From the NCBI GenBank assembly GCA_002428905.1, contig DIYD01000299.1:1-5346 (forward strand): a stretch of 5,346 bases of DNA. The letters are read 5' to 3'. Source of the DNA: Bacteroidetes bacterium UBA6063 (GTDB taxonomy: Bacteria > Bacteroidota > Bacteroidia > NS11-12g > UBA9320). Position numbers and translations under genes: made by a program. Below are positions 4,241-5,346 of the stretch, piece after piece. The first letter of the stretch is position 1. Every line of letters starts with the position of its first letter. A model generated the notes under the pieces. The model searched no databases. It had not been told where the DNA came from and was given only the letters and a program-made list of their open reading frames with translations.

Positions 4241-5346
4241 ATGGCAAAGCAAATTCACTTTAATGTTGACGCTAGAGACGGACTTCGCAGAGGAGTTGAC
4301 TCATTGGCAAATGCGGTAAAAGTAACGTTAGGACCAAAAGGAAGAAACGTTGTAATAGATCGAAAATTTGGTTCTCCTACTGTAACGAAAGACGGTGTTT
4401 CGGTAGCGAAAGAAATCGAACTTAAAAACCCAATTGAAAATATGGGTGCTCAAATGGTTAAAGAAGTAGCAAGCAAAACAGCTGACCAGGCTGGTGATGG
4501 CACTACTACAGCAACCGTATTGGCTCAGGCTATTGTAAACGCAGGGTTGAAAAACGTTGCAGCCGGGGCAAATCCAATGGATCTAAAACGCGGTATTGAC
4601 AAGGCGGTTACTGCTATTGTTACCAGCCTTCAAAATCAATCACAAACTGTTGGAGATGATTTTAAGAAAATTGAACAGGTAGCTTCAATTTCAGCAAATA
4701 ACGATGACGTTATCGGAGCCTTGATTGCAAACGCAATGGAAAAGGTAGGCAAAGATGGTGTGATCACTGTAGAAGAAGCAAAAGGTACAGAAACTGAGGT
4801 TAAGACGGTAGAAGGTATGCAATTCGATCGCGGTTACCTTAGCCCATACTTCGTAACCAACACGGAAAAGATGGAAGCAGAGTTGGAATCTCCATACATC
4901 CTGATCTACGATAAAAAAGTAAGTAACATGAAGGAGTTGCTTCCGGTACTTGAGCAAACCGCTCAGACAGGCAAGCCTTTAGTTATTATTGCTGAAGACG
5001 TGGAAGGTGAGGCACTAGCTACGCTTGTTGTAAACAAAATCAGAGGTTCACTGAAAGTTGCTGCTGTTAAAGCTCCTGGCTTTGGCGATCGCAGAAAAGC
5101 AATGTTGCAAGACATCGCTATTCTTACTGGTGGTACTGTAATTTCTGAAGAGCAAGGTCGCAAATTGGAAGACGCCACACTGGAGTCTTTGGGTACATGC
5201 GAGAAAGTTGTAATCGACAAAGAAAACACCACAATTGTGAACGGTGTTGGTTCCAAAGACGACATCGCCGGACGTATCAACCAGATCAAAGCAGAAATTG
5301 ACAACTCATCTTCGGATTACGATAAAGAAAAGCTTCAAGAGCGTTT
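4241..5346 (+). CDS. groEL: Chaperonin GroEL (Hsp60), N-terminal two thirds (3' truncated by window)
   Basis: GroEL is the ATP-driven, double-ring cytoplasmic folding chamber working with GroES. From the ATG at 4241 the frame stays open to the window end: 368 full codons of about 545. Visible ATP-site motifs are TLGPKGR (29-35), Asp51-Gly52 in VTKDGVSVAKE, and DGTTT (86-90). The intermediate domain follows, with NPMDLKRGID at 111-120. The apical domain shows FDRGYLSPYFVTN (195-207), KVSNMKELLPVLE, PLVIIAEDVEGEAL and KAPGFGDRRKAMLQDIA. The C-terminal equatorial part, including the residue matching E. coli Asp398 and any Gly/Met tail, lies beyond the window. A weak purine-rich AAAGAAAG sits just before the ATG. 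No frameshift or unusual residue is seen, and it should be co-transcribed with groES. Confidence 0.98.
   Translation, partial: MAKQIHFNVDARDGLRRGVDSLANAVKVTLGPKGRNVVIDRKFGSPTVTKDGVSVAKEIELKNPIENMGAQMVKEVASKTADQAGDGTTTATVLAQAIVNAGLKNVAAGANPMDLKRGIDKAVTAIVTSLQNQSQTVGDDFKKIEQVASISANNDDVIGALIANAMEKVGKDGVITVEEAKGTETEVKTVEGMQFDRGYLSPYFVTNTEKMEAELESPYILIYDKKVSNMKELLPVLEQTAQTGKPLVIIAEDVEGEALATLVVNKIRGSLKVAAVKAPGFGDRRKAMLQDIAILTGGTVISEEQGRKLEDATLESLGTCEKVVIDKENTTIVNGVGSKDDIAGRINQIKAEIDNSSSDYDKEKLQER

Noticed and set aside
4691..5304. Two minus-strand open frames inside groEL (4691-4957 and 4963-5304)
   Set aside because: groEL is unambiguous on the + strand here; these are antisense shadows.

Overview
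The window looks like chromosomal core DNA from a member of the Bacteroidota. The evidence is the MiaB C-terminus with its 'GFCTETEEEH' wording, an LptE-type lipoprotein whose mature end reads C-G-I-Y-S, the lack of strong Shine-Dalgarno sequences, and the gene order miaB / sigma-54 activator / lptE / TPR protein / secG, which I recall as typical of that phylum. The order or family within the phylum cannot be fixed from this sequence alone. All genes lie on the + strand.

Positions 1-3780 hold five tightly packed genes that look like one operon. They are the 3' end of miaB (tRNA methylthiotransferase), a sigma-54 activator (AAA+ domain plus Fis helix-turn-helix, no receiver domain), lptE (outer-membrane LPS-assembly lipoprotein), a cytoplasmic protein with a C-terminal TPR-like end and a highly repetitive acidic middle, and secG (translocon subunit). 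Junctions are TAATG overlaps at 482-486 and 2222-2226, a 14-base overlap at 1718-1731, and a 3-base gap before secG. This suggests coupled translation of functions centred on translation quality, envelope assembly and protein export.

Positions 3781-3930 form the only sizeable intergenic region (150 bases). It contains a weak terminator-like hairpin at the end of secG, a perfect dyad TGTCAG-N5-CTGACA, and a near-consensus sigma-54 promoter (TTGGCAC, then GTGACA) just before groES. No CIRCE element is visible. Positions 3931-5346 hold groES and the first two thirds of groEL, which is cut by the window end.

Two points deserve attention. First, the chaperonin operon may be driven by sigma-54, possibly by the activator encoded about 2.2 kb upstream. 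Second, the TPR-gene centre contains an in-frame tandem array in which two of three units carry near-identical, hairpin-forming, REP-like palindromic DNA. Most of the window is otherwise ordinary housekeeping sequence, and I see no defence system, mobile element, CRISPR array or RNA gene.
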